NCBI GenBank assembly: GCA_910587255.1
Contig: CAJUKT010000088.1
Span: forward strand, 1-64,000
Length of the DNA stretch: 64,000 nucleotides
DNA from: an uncultured Oscillospiraceae bacterium
Lineage (GTDB): Bacteria; Bacillota; Clostridia; Oscillospirales; Oscillospiraceae
Direction of reading: 5' to 3'
This document shows, piece by piece, positions 1 to 9,303 of the stretch. Within the stretch, counting starts at the first letter, position 1, and each line of letters opens with the position of its first letter. Below the pieces are notes generated by a model that saw only the letters and a program-made list of their open reading frames with translations, was not told where the DNA came from and searched no databases. The translations under genes were made by a program, and so were the position numbers.

Positions 1-1
1 C

Positions 2-370
2 GAGCTGTATATCTGGCTGTCCAACGTCACCACCATCGAGTACATCCGCAACACCCTGAAGCGGGTGCGGAAGAAGGAATCCTCGCTGATCCTGGCCTCG
101 CAGAATTTGGAGGACTTCGACGTGGACGGCATCCGGGAGCTCACCCGGCCCCTGTTCGCCATCCCCACTCACCAGTTCCTGTTCAACGCGGGCAGCGTGG
201 ATAAGAAATTTTACATGGACAACCTCCAACTGGAGGGCTCGGAGTACGAGCTGATCCGCTATCCCCAGCGTGGGGTGTGCCTGTACAAGTGCGGCAATGA
301 GCGGTACCTGCTGGAAGTCCATGCGCCGGATTACAAACGGAAACTGTTCGGGGATAAGGGGGGACGGTAA
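2..370 (+). CDS. VirB4/TraE-like conjugation ATPase, C-terminal fragment
   Basis: The reading frame is open from the left edge and covers the last 122 residues of a larger protein. The visible part reads like the end of the VirB4 ATPase domain: a segment on trying alternatives (SSLILASQNLEDF) followed by a last strand-rich stretch. VirB4 proteins power the mating-pair channel at the inner face of the membrane. The ATG of the next gene overlaps its stop by one base, so the two are translationally coupled. The Walker motifs lie outside the window, so the family call rests on the tail and on the conjugation genes nearby. Confidence 0.6.
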   Translation, partial: ELYIWLSNVTTIEYIRNTLKRVRKKESSLILASQNLEDFDVDGIRELTRPLFAIPTHQFLFNAGSVDKKFYMDNLQLEGSEYELIRYPQRGVCLYKCGNERYLLEVHAPDYKRKLFGDKGGR

Positions 371-645
371 TGGCAAAGAAACTTACAGTCAAGGTAAGCG
401 GCAAGCTCCAAAAGGATATCCAGGCCCGCTCGGCGGAGTTCTCCATGTCCGTCCAGGAATACGTCACGGAATTACTGGAGCGGAACCTGTACCCGGAACG
501 GTTTCCCCAAATAAGCGAGGATCAGCGGGAAAAGATCTGGGAGGCGATGGAGGTTATCGAGGAGGCCCTCGAAGATATGACAGACGTCCTGCAAGAAGAT
601 TATGAGCAGGTCGAGGACGGCATGGGACCTACTATGGGGTGGTGA
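370..645 (+). CDS. Small accessory ICE protein, ribbon-helix-helix-like
   Basis: This 91-residue protein starts MAKKLTVKVSGKLQKDIQ, a beta-strand followed by helices as in ribbon-helix-helix proteins, and is acidic in its second half. It is coupled to the VirB4 gene by a one-base stop/start overlap. It ends in GPTMGW, the same kind of tail seen on many other proteins of this element. It may be an accessory transfer protein or a DNA-binding regulator; I do not recognise a named family. Its 3' end overlaps by 14 bases the convergent YolD-like gene. Confidence 0.7.
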   Translation: MAKKLTVKVSGKLQKDIQARSAEFSMSVQEYVTELLERNLYPERFPQISEDQREKIWEAMEVIEEALEDMTDVLQEDYEQVEDGMGPTMGW

Positions 646-1039
646 TCTGGATGTCCAGAATGTCTTCAATGACGATCCTCTCCCCGCCCAGCAGGATCAG
701 GACGCCCTCCAGATCGTCGATCTTTTTGAGCCGTCCGGTGGTGGTGACATACGCGCCCCCGGCTTTTCGCTTGTCCGGCTGGAACCAGGTCACGGACACC
801 TGGGGGCGGCTGCTGATGCTGTCCATCAGCCTTTGCAGGGCCGCGTCCAGCCGGGCCTTTTCCTCCTCTGTCAGCTCGATGCGCCGGTCTGTCAGCCGGG
901 CCGTCTCCCGCACGGCGTCCTCGTAGCCGGTCAGGGCCCGAAAGGGCTGGAACTGGGCCGCCCGGTCGATCATGGGCATACGGGGACGGGTGCTGGAAAC
1001 GTGGTGCGGCAGGTCGATGATATCGTCATAGTTACCCAC
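632..1039 (-). CDS. YolD-like protein
   Basis: A 135-residue protein with the YolD-family pattern: an N-terminal RAAQFQPFRALTGYED segment, a charged helix, then a beta-rich domain with GRLKKIDD. YolD proteins are partners of UvrX/UmuC-type Y-family polymerases on mobile elements of Bacillota. Here the start overlaps the stop of the upstream polymerase gene by eight bases, so the two form one unit read from the minus strand. The exact biochemical role of YolD is not established. Confidence 0.8.
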   Translation of the reverse strand: MGNYDDIIDLPHHVSSTRPRMPMIDRAAQFQPFRALTGYEDAVRETARLTDRRIELTEEEKARLDAALQRLMDSISSRPQVSVTWFQPDKRKAGGAYVTTTGRLKKIDDLEGVLILLGGERIVIEDILDIQITTP

Positions 1040-2540
1040 TGCGGTGCCCCCCGATCGTGTTGTTGCGCTCTCGGGCCGTCGCGCCTTCCTCCAGATTCAT
1101 GCCTTTGAGGATGGCGTTCTTGCCGAACCGCCTCTTGATGTCCAGCATGGCCCGCTGGATCTTTTTCTCCCGTTCCAGCTCCTCCGCCTCCTGGGCTTCC
1201 TTCTTCCCCGCAGCGGCATAGTCCGTGAACAGGTCCAGCTGCTCAAAGGCTTTTTTGTCCGGAGCGTTCTCTTCGGGTGCCACACGGGTGGCGGTGAGGT
1301 AAAACCGCCGCACCAGCAGCTCACGGTCGATGACGCGGTCAAACAGCTCCAGCGCGGCGGAAATGATCCGTTTGGTGGAGGCGGTGTACTCCTCCAGATT
1401 GGCGGTGCCGTGGGCGTGCTTGGGGACGGAGCGGCCATAGCGGTCCGTTTTGACCTCGCCCTGGTACTTCTTCCGCCGCTCCGGGTCGGACAGGTTCTCG
1501 ATATCATAGCCCACCGTCAGCACCAGCTGGTCGGTGACCAGCCCCTTTTCCACCAGGTCCAGCGCCAGCTGGTCCGCCATCTCCCGCACCACCAGCCGGG
1601 CCTTCTCATAGCCGTAGGGGCATTGCAGGACCTGCCCTGAGCCCATGCTTTTGGACTCCGGCCGGTAGGCTTTGATATCCGCCATGGTCACAGGCTCCCA
1701 GCCCCAGCTGTGATCGATGAGCAGCTCTGCGTTCACCCCGAACAGCTTATAGAGCAGCTCCTCGTGGGTCACGGAGCAGCGGGCGATATCGCCCATGGTG
1801 TACAGGCCGTTGGCCTCTAACTTTTTGGCGTAGCCGCCTCCCACCCGCCAGAAGTCGGTGAGGGGGCGGTGATCCCACAGCAGGCGGCGGTAGGCCGTCT
1901 CATCCAGGCTGGCGATGCGCACGCCGTTGGCGTCCGGCCGGACGCGCTTGGCCCCGATATCCATAGCCACCTTCGCCAGATAGAGGTTGGTCCCGATGCC
2001 AGCCGTGGCGGTGATGCCGGTGGTCTCCAGCACGTCCAAAACGATCCGCATGGCGAGCTCACGGGCGGTCAGGCCGCTGGCGGGCAGATAGCTGGTCACG
2101 TCCATCAGCACCTCATCGATGCTGTAATTGTGGATATCCTCCGGGGCGGCATACTTCAGGTACACGTTATAGACCCTGGTGCTCCACTCCATATAGTGGG
2201 CCATCCGGGGCGGGGCCACGATGTGATCCACCGACAGGCCGGGGTCGGCCTTCAGGGCGGTATCGTCCGAGGAGGAGCCGGTAAAGCGCCGTCCGGGCGC
2301 GGAGCGCAGGCGCTGGGCGTTCACCTCTTTGACTCTCTGCACCACCTCGAACAGCCGCGCCCTGCCGGAGATGCCATAGGCTTTTAGCGAGGGCGTGACC
2401 GCCAGACAGATGGTCTTCTCCGTGCGGCTCAGGTCTGCCACCACAAGGTTGGTGGTCAGGGGATCGAGGCCGCGCTCAAGGCATTCGACGGATGCGTAGA
2501 AGCTCTTCAAGTCCACGGCCAGATATGTCCGCTCACCCAT
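1032..2540 (-). CDS. Y-family DNA polymerase (UvrX/UmuC/DinB type)
   Basis: A 502-residue translesion DNA polymerase. The N-terminus has the family's first catalytic motif (AVDLKSFYASVEC), a second acidic motif sits in SIDEVLMDVT, and helix-hairpin-helix and little-finger regions follow. Such enzymes copy damaged DNA with low fidelity. ICEs and plasmids often carry them, possibly to help single-stranded DNA survive entry. The gene is transcribed opposite to the transfer genes from its own promoter near 2572-2601. A GGGGG stretch 9 bases upstream serves as ribosome-binding site. No clear LexA-type box was found in the short upstream region. Confidence 0.88.
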   Translation of the reverse strand: MGERTYLAVDLKSFYASVECLERGLDPLTTNLVVADLSRTEKTICLAVTPSLKAYGISGRARLFEVVQRVKEVNAQRLRSAPGRRFTGSSSDDTALKADPGLSVDHIVAPPRMAHYMEWSTRVYNVYLKYAAPEDIHNYSIDEVLMDVTSYLPASGLTARELAMRIVLDVLETTGITATAGIGTNLYLAKVAMDIGAKRVRPDANGVRIASLDETAYRRLLWDHRPLTDFWRVGGGYAKKLEANGLYTMGDIARCSVTHEELLYKLFGVNAELLIDHSWGWEPVTMADIKAYRPESKSMGSGQVLQCPYGYEKARLVVREMADQLALDLVEKGLVTDQLVLTVGYDIENLSDPERRKKYQGEVKTDRYGRSVPKHAHGTANLEEYTASTKRIISAALELFDRVIDRELLVRRFYLTATRVAPEENAPDKKAFEQLDLFTDYAAAGKKEAQEAEELEREKKIQRAMLDIKRRFGKNAILKGMNLEEGATARERNNTIGGHRSG

Positions 2541-2571
2541 GATGCGGCCCCCTTCCCTTTATCTTACCCCA

Positions 2572-2601
2572 ATTATAGCATACCAGGGACAGTCAAAACA
2601 A
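2572..2601 (-). promoter_or_regulatory. Predicted promoter of the polymerase-YolD operon
   Basis: On the minus strand a perfect -10 box TATAAT (2572-2577) lies 18 bases from a TTGTTT -35-like box (2596-2601). It sits about 35 bases upstream of the polymerase start codon, in the gap between two divergent genes. Confidence 0.55.
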
Positions 2602-2632
2602 TCAAAATCAAATACAGAAGGGAGGATTCCCA

Positions 2633-3421
2633 ATGAATATCGTCAGCTATGGCGCTGGGGTCAACTCCACCGCCATGCTGGTGGGGATGTTTGAAAAGGG
2701 CGTCCCCGTTGACCTGATCCTCTTTGCCGACCCCGGCAGCGAACAGCCCTATACCTATGAGTACCTGCCCATCATGGATGGTTGGCTGGCCCGCCACAGG
2801 ATGCCCTGCATTCAGACGGTCTACTGCACAGACAGGAACGGGGACCGGCTGACGCTGGAGCAGGAATGTCTTTGCTCCGGCACCTTGCCCGCCATTGCCT
2901 ACGGATACAAGAAGTGTTCCCTGAAACACAAAGCGGCGCCCCAGGACAAATTCTGTAATCACTACCCGCCCTGCCGGGAAGCGTGGGCCAGGGGCGAAAA
3001 GGTGGTCAAGTACATCGGCTATGATGTGGATGAGATCAGCAGACGGGAGAATGCCAGGGAGCAGGACGAGGCCGACCCCAAGTACACCAAGGTCTACCCG
3101 CTGATGGACTGGGGCTGGACGCGGGAGGACTGCGTGGCCGCCATCCAGCGGGCAGGGCTGCCGCAGCCGGGTAAGTCCTCCTGCTTTTTCTGCCCCAGTA
3201 TGAAAAAGAAGGAGATCCGCACCCTGTACCACCGGCACCGCGACCTCTATGAGCGGGCTATCGCCATCGAGGACGGGGCGAAGCCCAACTTGATCACTGT
3301 GAAGGGGCTGGGGCGGAATTGGGCGTGGCGGGATTTCGTGGCGGCAGACCTGAACCAGCAGGCCATGTGCTGGATGTTCCCCGAGGACGATCTGCCCTGC
3401 AACTGCCATGACGGGGGGTGA
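2633..3421 (+). CDS. PAPS reductase-like PP-loop enzyme
   Basis: A 262-residue protein beginning MNIVSYGAGVNSTAML. This is a PP-loop (ATP pyrophosphatase) motif as in phosphoadenosine phosphosulfate reductases and related nucleotide alpha hydrolases. Cysteines cluster in the middle (CLCSG, KKCS, PPC) and in SSCFFCPSMKKKE, which suggests a metal or Fe-S site. A well-placed GGGAGG precedes the ATG. Free-living sulfate assimilation is unlikely in this context. Members on mobile elements are often linked to nucleic-acid modification, but no partner genes for DNA phosphorothioation are visible, so the substrate is unknown. Confidence 0.7.
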   Translation: MNIVSYGAGVNSTAMLVGMFEKGVPVDLILFADPGSEQPYTYEYLPIMDGWLARHRMPCIQTVYCTDRNGDRLTLEQECLCSGTLPAIAYGYKKCSLKHKAAPQDKFCNHYPPCREAWARGEKVVKYIGYDVDEISRRENAREQDEADPKYTKVYPLMDWGWTREDCVAAIQRAGLPQPGKSSCFFCPSMKKKEIRTLYHRHRDLYERAIAIEDGAKPNLITVKGLGRNWAWRDFVAADLNQQAMCWMFPEDDLPCNCHDGG

Positions 3422-3466
3422 AATGAACTCGGACCATTACGAATATTTGTGTTGCCGGGAGGAGCT

Positions 3467-4483
3467 ATGGATCATCGTGAGATCATCCTCCAGATGGAGG
3501 AACGAAAATATGACGCGCTCCGGCGTGCCCTGCTGGCCCGTGACACAGATCCAAGGGCTGAGATGCAGGAATGGCTGAACGTCTGCTATCGGGAGTTGGT
3601 ACCGCAGCAGGAACGGGAGTTGATCGAAAAGCAAATCAACGAAGAACGGCAGCCTGGACTATCAGAGGCTGGAACGCAACCGAAATTTAATGTTTTCCGC
3701 GTGATAGAGCGCGGGGAATGCCACTGCTTCCAAGTGAACGACGCCAGCGTGGATGCTCTGGAAATCGCCAACCGTCTCTACGGCTATCTCAGCAGGGAAA
3801 CCGTTGGGTTCGCAGAACAGTTTGAAGGGTGGACGTCCCTGACAGAATGCAGATTTATCGATCAGATGATGAGATGCCTGTGCGAAGATGAGCGCGTGGC
3901 GGGCGCATTTCATATCGACTTGGATACAGGAACCTTTTCCGCACTGGATCCTGAAAACGGCTGGTGTACTTACCCAGTCCGGGATGCCGCCGAGGCCGCG
4001 CGTTTTTCCATGGGACAGGATGAGGTCGCACGGGAACAATGCTTCCAGCAGAAGCTGGCTGGCAAACGGATCAACACCGATAACCGCTGTTTGCTTCTGT
4101 GCGGTGACCGTCCGCTGCGGGCAGGCGATGTTGAGATCATGGAATGGGTGGGGATGGAGGACGGCGTCGCCACATTCACCCTGGAGCTGCTCACAGACGA
4201 GGAAACCGTGTTCGGCTCGAAGATCGCCCTGGGCGAAGATACACAGATGGAGATATACGCCTCTTATGATGTGGAGAAAAGCGCTGTGCGAGAACATTTG
4301 GACATTGGGCTTATGCGGGAGATCGGATCCGAATACTTCCTGTGCCCGATGGATGCGGAAACAGTGGATGCACTAAGGCAGAAACTGGACGATCACTGCA
4401 TGGAGCAGGACGGTATGCACCTGGAGGAATGGGCGGCACTGAAGCATGAATCCGGCCCCTGGTATGAGTGGGACATAACTTGA
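3467..4483 (+). CDS. ICE accessory protein, paralog of the 10704-11375 product
   Basis: A 338-residue protein of unknown function. I chose ATG 3467 because GGGAGGAG lies directly upstream; a longer frame from GTG 3449 exists. The first 75 residues look like a short helical DNA-binding-like region (ILQMEERKYDALRRAL). A middle domain reads FNVFRVIERG...IDLDTGTFSALDPENGW and matches, motif for motif, the protein at 10704-11375 (IDLDRGEFSTLDVVDGW). The C-terminal 130 residues are absent from that paralog. Cytoplasmic; no signal peptide or membrane segment. Confidence 0.7.
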   Translation: MDHREIILQMEERKYDALRRALLARDTDPRAEMQEWLNVCYRELVPQQERELIEKQINEERQPGLSEAGTQPKFNVFRVIERGECHCFQVNDASVDALEIANRLYGYLSRETVGFAEQFEGWTSLTECRFIDQMMRCLCEDERVAGAFHIDLDTGTFSALDPENGWCTYPVRDAAEAARFSMGQDEVAREQCFQQKLAGKRINTDNRCLLLCGDRPLRAGDVEIMEWVGMEDGVATFTLELLTDEETVFGSKIALGEDTQMEIYASYDVEKSAVREHLDIGLMREIGSEYFLCPMDAETVDALRQKLDDHCMEQDGMHLEEWAALKHESGPWYEWDIT

Positions 4484-4500
4484 AATGGAGGAAATAACCG

Positions 4501-5961
4501 ATGGAAACCATTGAATTCGACCGTTGGAGACCCTCCGTGGACGATCCACGGAAGCTGGAGTACGTGGGCCAGCGCACGGCGGCGGAAGTATTCGGAGAGC
4601 TGAAGCACCGGCTGGAGGGCATGGGCTATCTGCCGGACGAGTATTTTCTGATGCGGGATGAGTGGGGAAATGGCCGGGAGATTCCCCAGGAGGCGGACTT
4701 GTTCTGCACCGTGGACTACGGTGCCAGCGAGGGCGTGTATGTGGACGTGTACCTCAAATGGTACGATGAGAAGCAGAGCAAGAGTATCACCGAGAGCTTT
4801 ATCACCGGCAAGACCTTGGGTGCGAACGGCAATGACCTGGACCGGATGTTCCTCATTGCCTCCGCCATCACCAAGGCGGTCCACGGTGACCATGCCACGC
4901 ATTCCCGGTACATGAAGATCGGCGGCGTGGAGGAGGATGTCGGCGGCAGGGTGGTCCATCTCAGCCAGCAGGAGGAAAAGGTGATCATCGCGGCGCTGGT
5001 GGAGCAGCGGGAGCGGCAGGAGGAAGCTATGTCCCAGACCGAACAGCTCCTGCGCCGCATGACCGGAAGCGTCACCGCCTATATGGATACGGTGGGCCAG
5101 CGGCCCCTGCGCCTCAGCGGCTACGACAAAGCCGTACTCGCCATCCGGGAGGGGGAGCTGCAAACTTTTATGGAGCTTTACCCGAAGGTGCTGAAGGATC
5201 ACGCTGGTGACCTGCTGGTGGAAACGGCGGGCCGCCCCGGCGCGGTGGGCCGGAACATGACGCGCTCCCTGCTGGACGATGTGGAGCAATTCTCAGAAAC
5301 GGCCTATTCCACCGCCTGCGAAAAGGCCATTGACATCAACGACCCGGCCAAGGTGTCCGCCCTGCTGGCGAACGCGGCGGACCGGGTGGCGGATCTCTCC
5401 CCATCCTTCCACGGCGAGATGGCCTGTTATGCCTATGCGGATCACCGCCATATCGCCCGGGAGATCATCAAGCAGTGTAGCGAGGAGCAGATCGCCGCCG
5501 CGCCGCCCCACCTGCTGGAGCAGTTCGTCATGGACGGCAACTATCACACAATGGCCATGCTGGTGGATAAGGGGATATCCGGGGGCGGCTGCGCCAGCCG
5601 GATCCTCCATATGCTGACCTATGAGGGCAGGAACAGCTGGATGGCGGAGGCGCTTCTGAAAAAGCGGATGTGGGTGAACGTCAACGACTATCATGCACTC
5701 AACGCCTGTGTGGAAAACGGCGCGGCGGACGTGGCCAAGCTGCTGCTGGACAGCGGCATGGACTTTGAGCGGTATCGCCAGCGGTTCCCCAACAGCGGCA
5801 GCCCCGATACCATTCAGGCGCTGGAGGAACACTGGGCCGGACTCCAGGCCCAAGCCCAGGAACAGGGTGAAGAACAGGCCCCCGTTGAAAGCGGGGCCCC
5901 CATCGAAGCCCAGCAGAGCGGGTTCGATGGGGCGACGATGGGGGGGATGCAGTTTGGTTGA
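4501..5961 (+). CDS. Large ICE accessory protein with ankyrin-like C-terminal half
   Basis: A 486-residue soluble protein starting 17 bases after the previous stop, with GGAGG upstream. The first 200 residues show no family I can name. Residues about 210-450 are helical repeats resembling degenerate ankyrin units (AIREGELQTFMELYPKVL, ALNACVENGAADVAKLLLDSG). The end is Gln/Glu-rich and closes with GATMGGMQFG, a variant of the shared tail of this element. Its stop overlaps the next gene's start by eight bases. The role is probably protein-protein interaction in transfer or maintenance. Confidence 0.7.
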   Translation: METIEFDRWRPSVDDPRKLEYVGQRTAAEVFGELKHRLEGMGYLPDEYFLMRDEWGNGREIPQEADLFCTVDYGASEGVYVDVYLKWYDEKQSKSITESFITGKTLGANGNDLDRMFLIASAITKAVHGDHATHSRYMKIGGVEEDVGGRVVHLSQQEEKVIIAALVEQRERQEEAMSQTEQLLRRMTGSVTAYMDTVGQRPLRLSGYDKAVLAIREGELQTFMELYPKVLKDHAGDLLVETAGRPGAVGRNMTRSLLDDVEQFSETAYSTACEKAIDINDPAKVSALLANAADRVADLSPSFHGEMACYAYADHRHIAREIIKQCSEEQIAAAPPHLLEQFVMDGNYHTMAMLVDKGISGGGCASRILHMLTYEGRNSWMAEALLKKRMWVNVNDYHALNACVENGAADVAKLLLDSGMDFERYRQRFPNSGSPDTIQALEEHWAGLQAQAQEQGEEQAPVESGAPIEAQQSGFDGATMGGMQFG

Positions 5962-7015
5962 TCCCGTCCTCGTGGCGAAAGCCGCCGCCACCCTGCTTTC
6001 CAATGAGAAAGCCCGGAAGGGCCTGGGGTGGGCCGTCGCCGCCATCCTTTCCCCCATCATCGTGGTGATCGCCCTGTTGTGCGCCCTGGGCTCCGGAGCG
6101 GTGAGCCACAACATCTCCGCCGCCCAGCTGTGCTTCCAGGATGGGCCCCTGCCCGCCGATACCCCCGCCGAGTACCGGGTGTGTATCGAGCAGACCCGGG
6201 CCAGCTTCGCGGAGCTGGACACAGTCATCGCTGACATCCAATCGAATATGGAGGACGGGAACAGCCTCGACCCCATCCGGGTCAAGGCTGTGTTTTTCTC
6301 TCTGTATTTCGGCGGCGAGGCGCCGTCCCTCGCCCAGTTTGCCCACTGCTTTGCCTCCAGCGAGACCCGCACCGAGACCGTCACCGAACAGGATGAGGAG
6401 GGCAGCGACATTGAGGTGGAGCGCGTCTATAACGTGTTCGTGCCCATCGCGGACATGGCCACAGTGTACTCCCGCATCGCCGCATCCCTGGGCGCCGCCG
6501 CCACGGAGGAGCAGAAAACCAACGCGGACAACGTGTACAGCCTGATCAAGTACGGCTATCCCGTCACCGGGGAGGGCGGCGCGGTCTTCGAGGGGGCGGA
6601 TGTGCCCTTCGTGGGCGCGGACGGCTTCTGTTCCCCGGTGGGAGCAGGCTGGCGAAGCATTGTCACCTCTGAATTCGGCGGACGGCTGGACCCCATCACC
6701 GGGCAGCGGGACGGCCACACCGGCATGGACCTGGCCGTCCCCAAAGGTACCCCCGTCCGGGCGGCGCTTCCCGGCACTGTACGGGTGGCCAAGTACGACT
6801 CCAGCTACGGCTATTATGTGACCATCGGGCATGACAATGGTCTGCTCACCCTGTACGGCCACAACTCCCGGCTGCTGGTGACCCCCGGCCAGACCGTCCA
6901 GGCCGGGGACGTGATCTCCCTGTCCGGCTCCACCGGGCGCTCCACCGGGCCGCACCTCCACTTCGAGGTGCGGCTCAATGGGCAGAGGACGAACCCAAGA
7001 TACTACTTACCATAA
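5954..7015 (+). CDS. Membrane-anchored M23 family peptidoglycan hydrolase
   Basis: A 353-residue protein from TTG 5954; the open frame extends further upstream but inside the previous gene. One membrane segment near residues 22-45 is followed by a linker and a C-terminal LytM/M23 domain. Zinc ligands are visible as His255 and Asp259 (HTGMD) and the HLHFEV motif at 334-339. Such enzymes open the cell wall for the conjugation channel in Gram-positive ICEs. It lacks the lysozyme or NlpC domain often fused in homologs. Start choice is moderate: no strong Shine-Dalgarno, but the overlap suggests coupling. Confidence 0.82.
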   Translation: MVDPVLVAKAAATLLSNEKARKGLGWAVAAILSPIIVVIALLCALGSGAVSHNISAAQLCFQDGPLPADTPAEYRVCIEQTRASFAELDTVIADIQSNMEDGNSLDPIRVKAVFFSLYFGGEAPSLAQFAHCFASSETRTETVTEQDEEGSDIEVERVYNVFVPIADMATVYSRIAASLGAAATEEQKTNADNVYSLIKYGYPVTGEGGAVFEGADVPFVGADGFCSPVGAGWRSIVTSEFGGRLDPITGQRDGHTGMDLAVPKGTPVRAALPGTVRVAKYDSSYGYYVTIGHDNGLLTLYGHNSRLLVTPGQTVQAGDVISLSGSTGRSTGPHLHFEVRLNGQRTNPRYYLP

Positions 7016-7029
7016 GGAGAAAATTCATC

Positions 7030-7632
7030 GTGAAAAACGCACCGATCCAAAACGGCATCTATGCCATTACTCACAATGGGCAGACCGCCCACTATGCCAC
7101 GGAAACGTTCGGGAATCCCCAGGACGTGCTTCTTCTGCTCCACCGAGTACATGAGGCCGTAGCGGCGCATCCCGACAGCCCCCTCTCCGATGTTGACCGG
7201 CTGCTCCAGTATTCCCACTCTATGGTGCCCATCTGTGTCAACGAGCGTATGCGGCTGTTCCAGCCCATAGAGCGGGATGAGTTTGATTTTGTGCTGGACG
7301 AGATCAAGGGCGGCGGCGGGGGGACAGCCTGTTATGAGCTGGACTACGACCAGGACCGCTTTGCCGTGACCAGTTGGGATGACGATGTGTTGAAAACCGC
7401 CTCCGCATCCCTTCAGGATATGTTCGATGCCTGTGGCGGGGCTTTTAGAATGAGCGAGCGCGGCACAACACACGCGCAACTCAACTCAAAGGTCCTGGCG
7501 GCATCGCTGGCGGAGATCATGACTGTTGAGCCCACCATTGTAAACTTCATGGACGCGGGACAGGCCGATGCGGAGCAGAACTGTCAGGAGCATGACCATG
7601 GAGGGCTCCAAGAGCCTGGTCTGTCCATGTGA
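7030..7632 (+). CDS. Hypothetical ICE protein (200 aa)
   Basis: The start is GTG 7030, with AAGGAGA seven bases upstream. The protein begins MKNAPIQNGIYAITHNGQTAHYAT and has no membrane segment. Its N-terminal peptide (PIQNGIYAI...) resembles a short binding domain, and the end (EPGLSM) fits the shared C-terminal pattern of this element. I do not recognise a family. It lies in the transfer operon between the cell-wall hydrolase and another unknown gene. Confidence 0.6.
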   Translation: MKNAPIQNGIYAITHNGQTAHYATETFGNPQDVLLLLHRVHEAVAAHPDSPLSDVDRLLQYSHSMVPICVNERMRLFQPIERDEFDFVLDEIKGGGGGTACYELDYDQDRFAVTSWDDDVLKTASASLQDMFDACGGAFRMSERGTTHAQLNSKVLAASLAEIMTVEPTIVNFMDAGQADAEQNCQEHDHGGLQEPGLSM

Positions 7633-7647
7633 AGGGGGAATCTACCA

Positions 7648-8199
7648 ATGAACGGACCGATCCAAGTGCCGATGCCCGGAGCCGCGATTCCGGCCCTGAT
7701 GAAGCAAGACGGGAAAGGAACATACAGCCTGAGTGAGTTCGGGGAGCTGATCGAGCCGGTGTACCGGGTATACAGGGAGCAGATCCGCAGGTGCATCTCC
7801 GGCCTCACCGGCTACGCCGCCCAGTGCGCGGCGGCGCAGCGCGGGGAGCAGATCCCCAAACTGCGGGAGCACATTGTGATGATGGGCGGCTTCTGGGGCG
7901 TGGAGAAAGATGCCGCTGTCGACCCTTATGAAACTTCGGAGCGGAACTATGGCCGCCGGTTTGACGCGGCCATAGCGGAAGCCCGGCAGACCGGCGCCGC
8001 GCCCCCGCTGACGGAACAGGCCATGCGGGACGTCCTGACCGGGCTGGAGGTGCATATGCAGGAGATGGACAACTCCGGCGATTTGGATGACCTGATGGCC
8101 GAATACGGTTTGCTGTCCCAGCAGCTGCGGGCGGAGTGGAAGATGGAGCCGCCTGAGTCCCAGCAGACAGTGCTGACCATGGAGGGCATGGGCCTGTAA
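7648..8199 (+). CDS. Hypothetical ICE protein (183 aa)
   Basis: A 183-residue, mainly helical cytoplasmic protein that starts 15 bases after the previous stop, with AAGGGGG upstream. It begins MNGPIQVPMPGAAIPALM and ends LTMEGMGL, a loose variant of the element's shared tail. No enzymatic motif was found. It is followed by a 51-base gap containing a fresh ribosome-binding site for the next gene. Confidence 0.6.
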   Translation: MNGPIQVPMPGAAIPALMKQDGKGTYSLSEFGELIEPVYRVYREQIRRCISGLTGYAAQCAAAQRGEQIPKLREHIVMMGGFWGVEKDAAVDPYETSERNYGRRFDAAIAEARQTGAAPPLTEQAMRDVLTGLEVHMQEMDNSGDLDDLMAEYGLLSQQLRAEWKMEPPESQQTVLTMEGMGL

Positions 8200-8250
8200 G
8201 GCCAGCCCCCCATCAGCCTGTCAATATACAAAGTTAGGGAGTGAAACAAT

Positions 8251-9290
8251 ATGAGAATCAGAGCAGAGATGGGCCGCCAGCGCGCGCCCCTCTGGCTCCA
8301 TGAGTACCAGGTGGACAAGGTGGTGGAGCTGCCCGACGTCGCCTTCGCCAGCTTCATGATCCAGCCTCTGGACAGCTATGACTTTATCCGGGACAACCGG
8401 GTGGAGCCCCACCAGGGCACCGGCCTGAACCACTGCCTGCTGCTCCTCAGCGACGACCGCACGGACGGCGCACTGGTGCAGTGCGGCGACGATGGCCGCG
8501 CCATGTACGCCGCCTATGTGGCGGGGGCGCGGGACATCGTGCAGGCCCGGCTGGACCGGGCCGTGGACTATATCGTCCGGCAGGCGACGGAGAACACCAG
8601 CAACGGAAGCTGGTGCGTCTATTACGATAAGCTGGAGCGGGAACCATCCGGGACGGCAACGGCCTGGATGCAATGCTGAGGGAAACGCTGGAGCGCCGCC
8701 CGGAGGTGGCCGATGTGGCGCTGACCGAGGGCTGCGCTGACGCGGTCTACTATCTGGCTTACTGCAAAAACCTGGAGGAACAGGAGGATATCCCCGCCGA
8801 GTTTTCGCCGGAACGCGCGGCGGAGCTTCTTGACAACGCCGTCTCCGCAGCGCTCGGGCTTTATCAGGGGGAGGATTCCTATACCATGCTCCATGACAGC
8901 TTCGACCTGACCCTCCAGGAGATCCGGGAACATAGCTATATGTCAGACCGGGAGATAGCCGAGACCTGCGACGTGCCCGAGAAACTGCTGGATTGCTGCA
9001 TGCGTGTGCGCGGCGTCCTTGAGCTGGACGATATTTCTGGCTCCGCCGTCCTATCCCACAAGGACTCCACCGTCCTTGTCCCGCTGGATGCATTGAAAAA
9101 GTTGATGGACAGCGGCCGGGAGGATTTCACCGCCTTGATGAATACAGCGTGGGTGGCCGACATCCGGGTCAACGATGAAGTCCCCGAGCTGGTGCTGGAG
9201 GGCGTAGAGGCGGCGGAACTGGAGCGGCTGCACGATGCGCTGGAGGCCCAGACGCAGGCGGAGCAGGCCATGGGACCCGCAATGGGATAG
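8251..9290 (+). pseudogene. ICE accessory gene split by a one-base deletion
   Basis: Two reading frames together encode what was one protein of about 346 residues. The first runs 8251-8679 and the second is open before its ATG at 8673. In frame with the second part, the bases before 8673 read TIRDGNGLDAM, natural protein sequence, while the first frame ends in an unrelated tail. Adding one A to GAACC near 8641-8645 gives LERETIRDGNGLDAML and joins the halves. The C-terminus ends EQAMGPAMG, the shared tail. The product is unknown, helical and acidic. If the deletion is real the first 143 residues and last 205 could still be made separately, since ATGCAATGCTGA allows reinitiation. Confidence 0.7.
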
Positions 9291-9303
9291 GGGGTGCGCT
9301 TCT

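Noticed and set aside
5693..5953. Upstream extension of the M23 hydrolase frame
   Set aside because: It lies inside the preceding gene and reads as low-complexity out-of-frame sequence; a start near 5954 gives a sensible membrane anchor.
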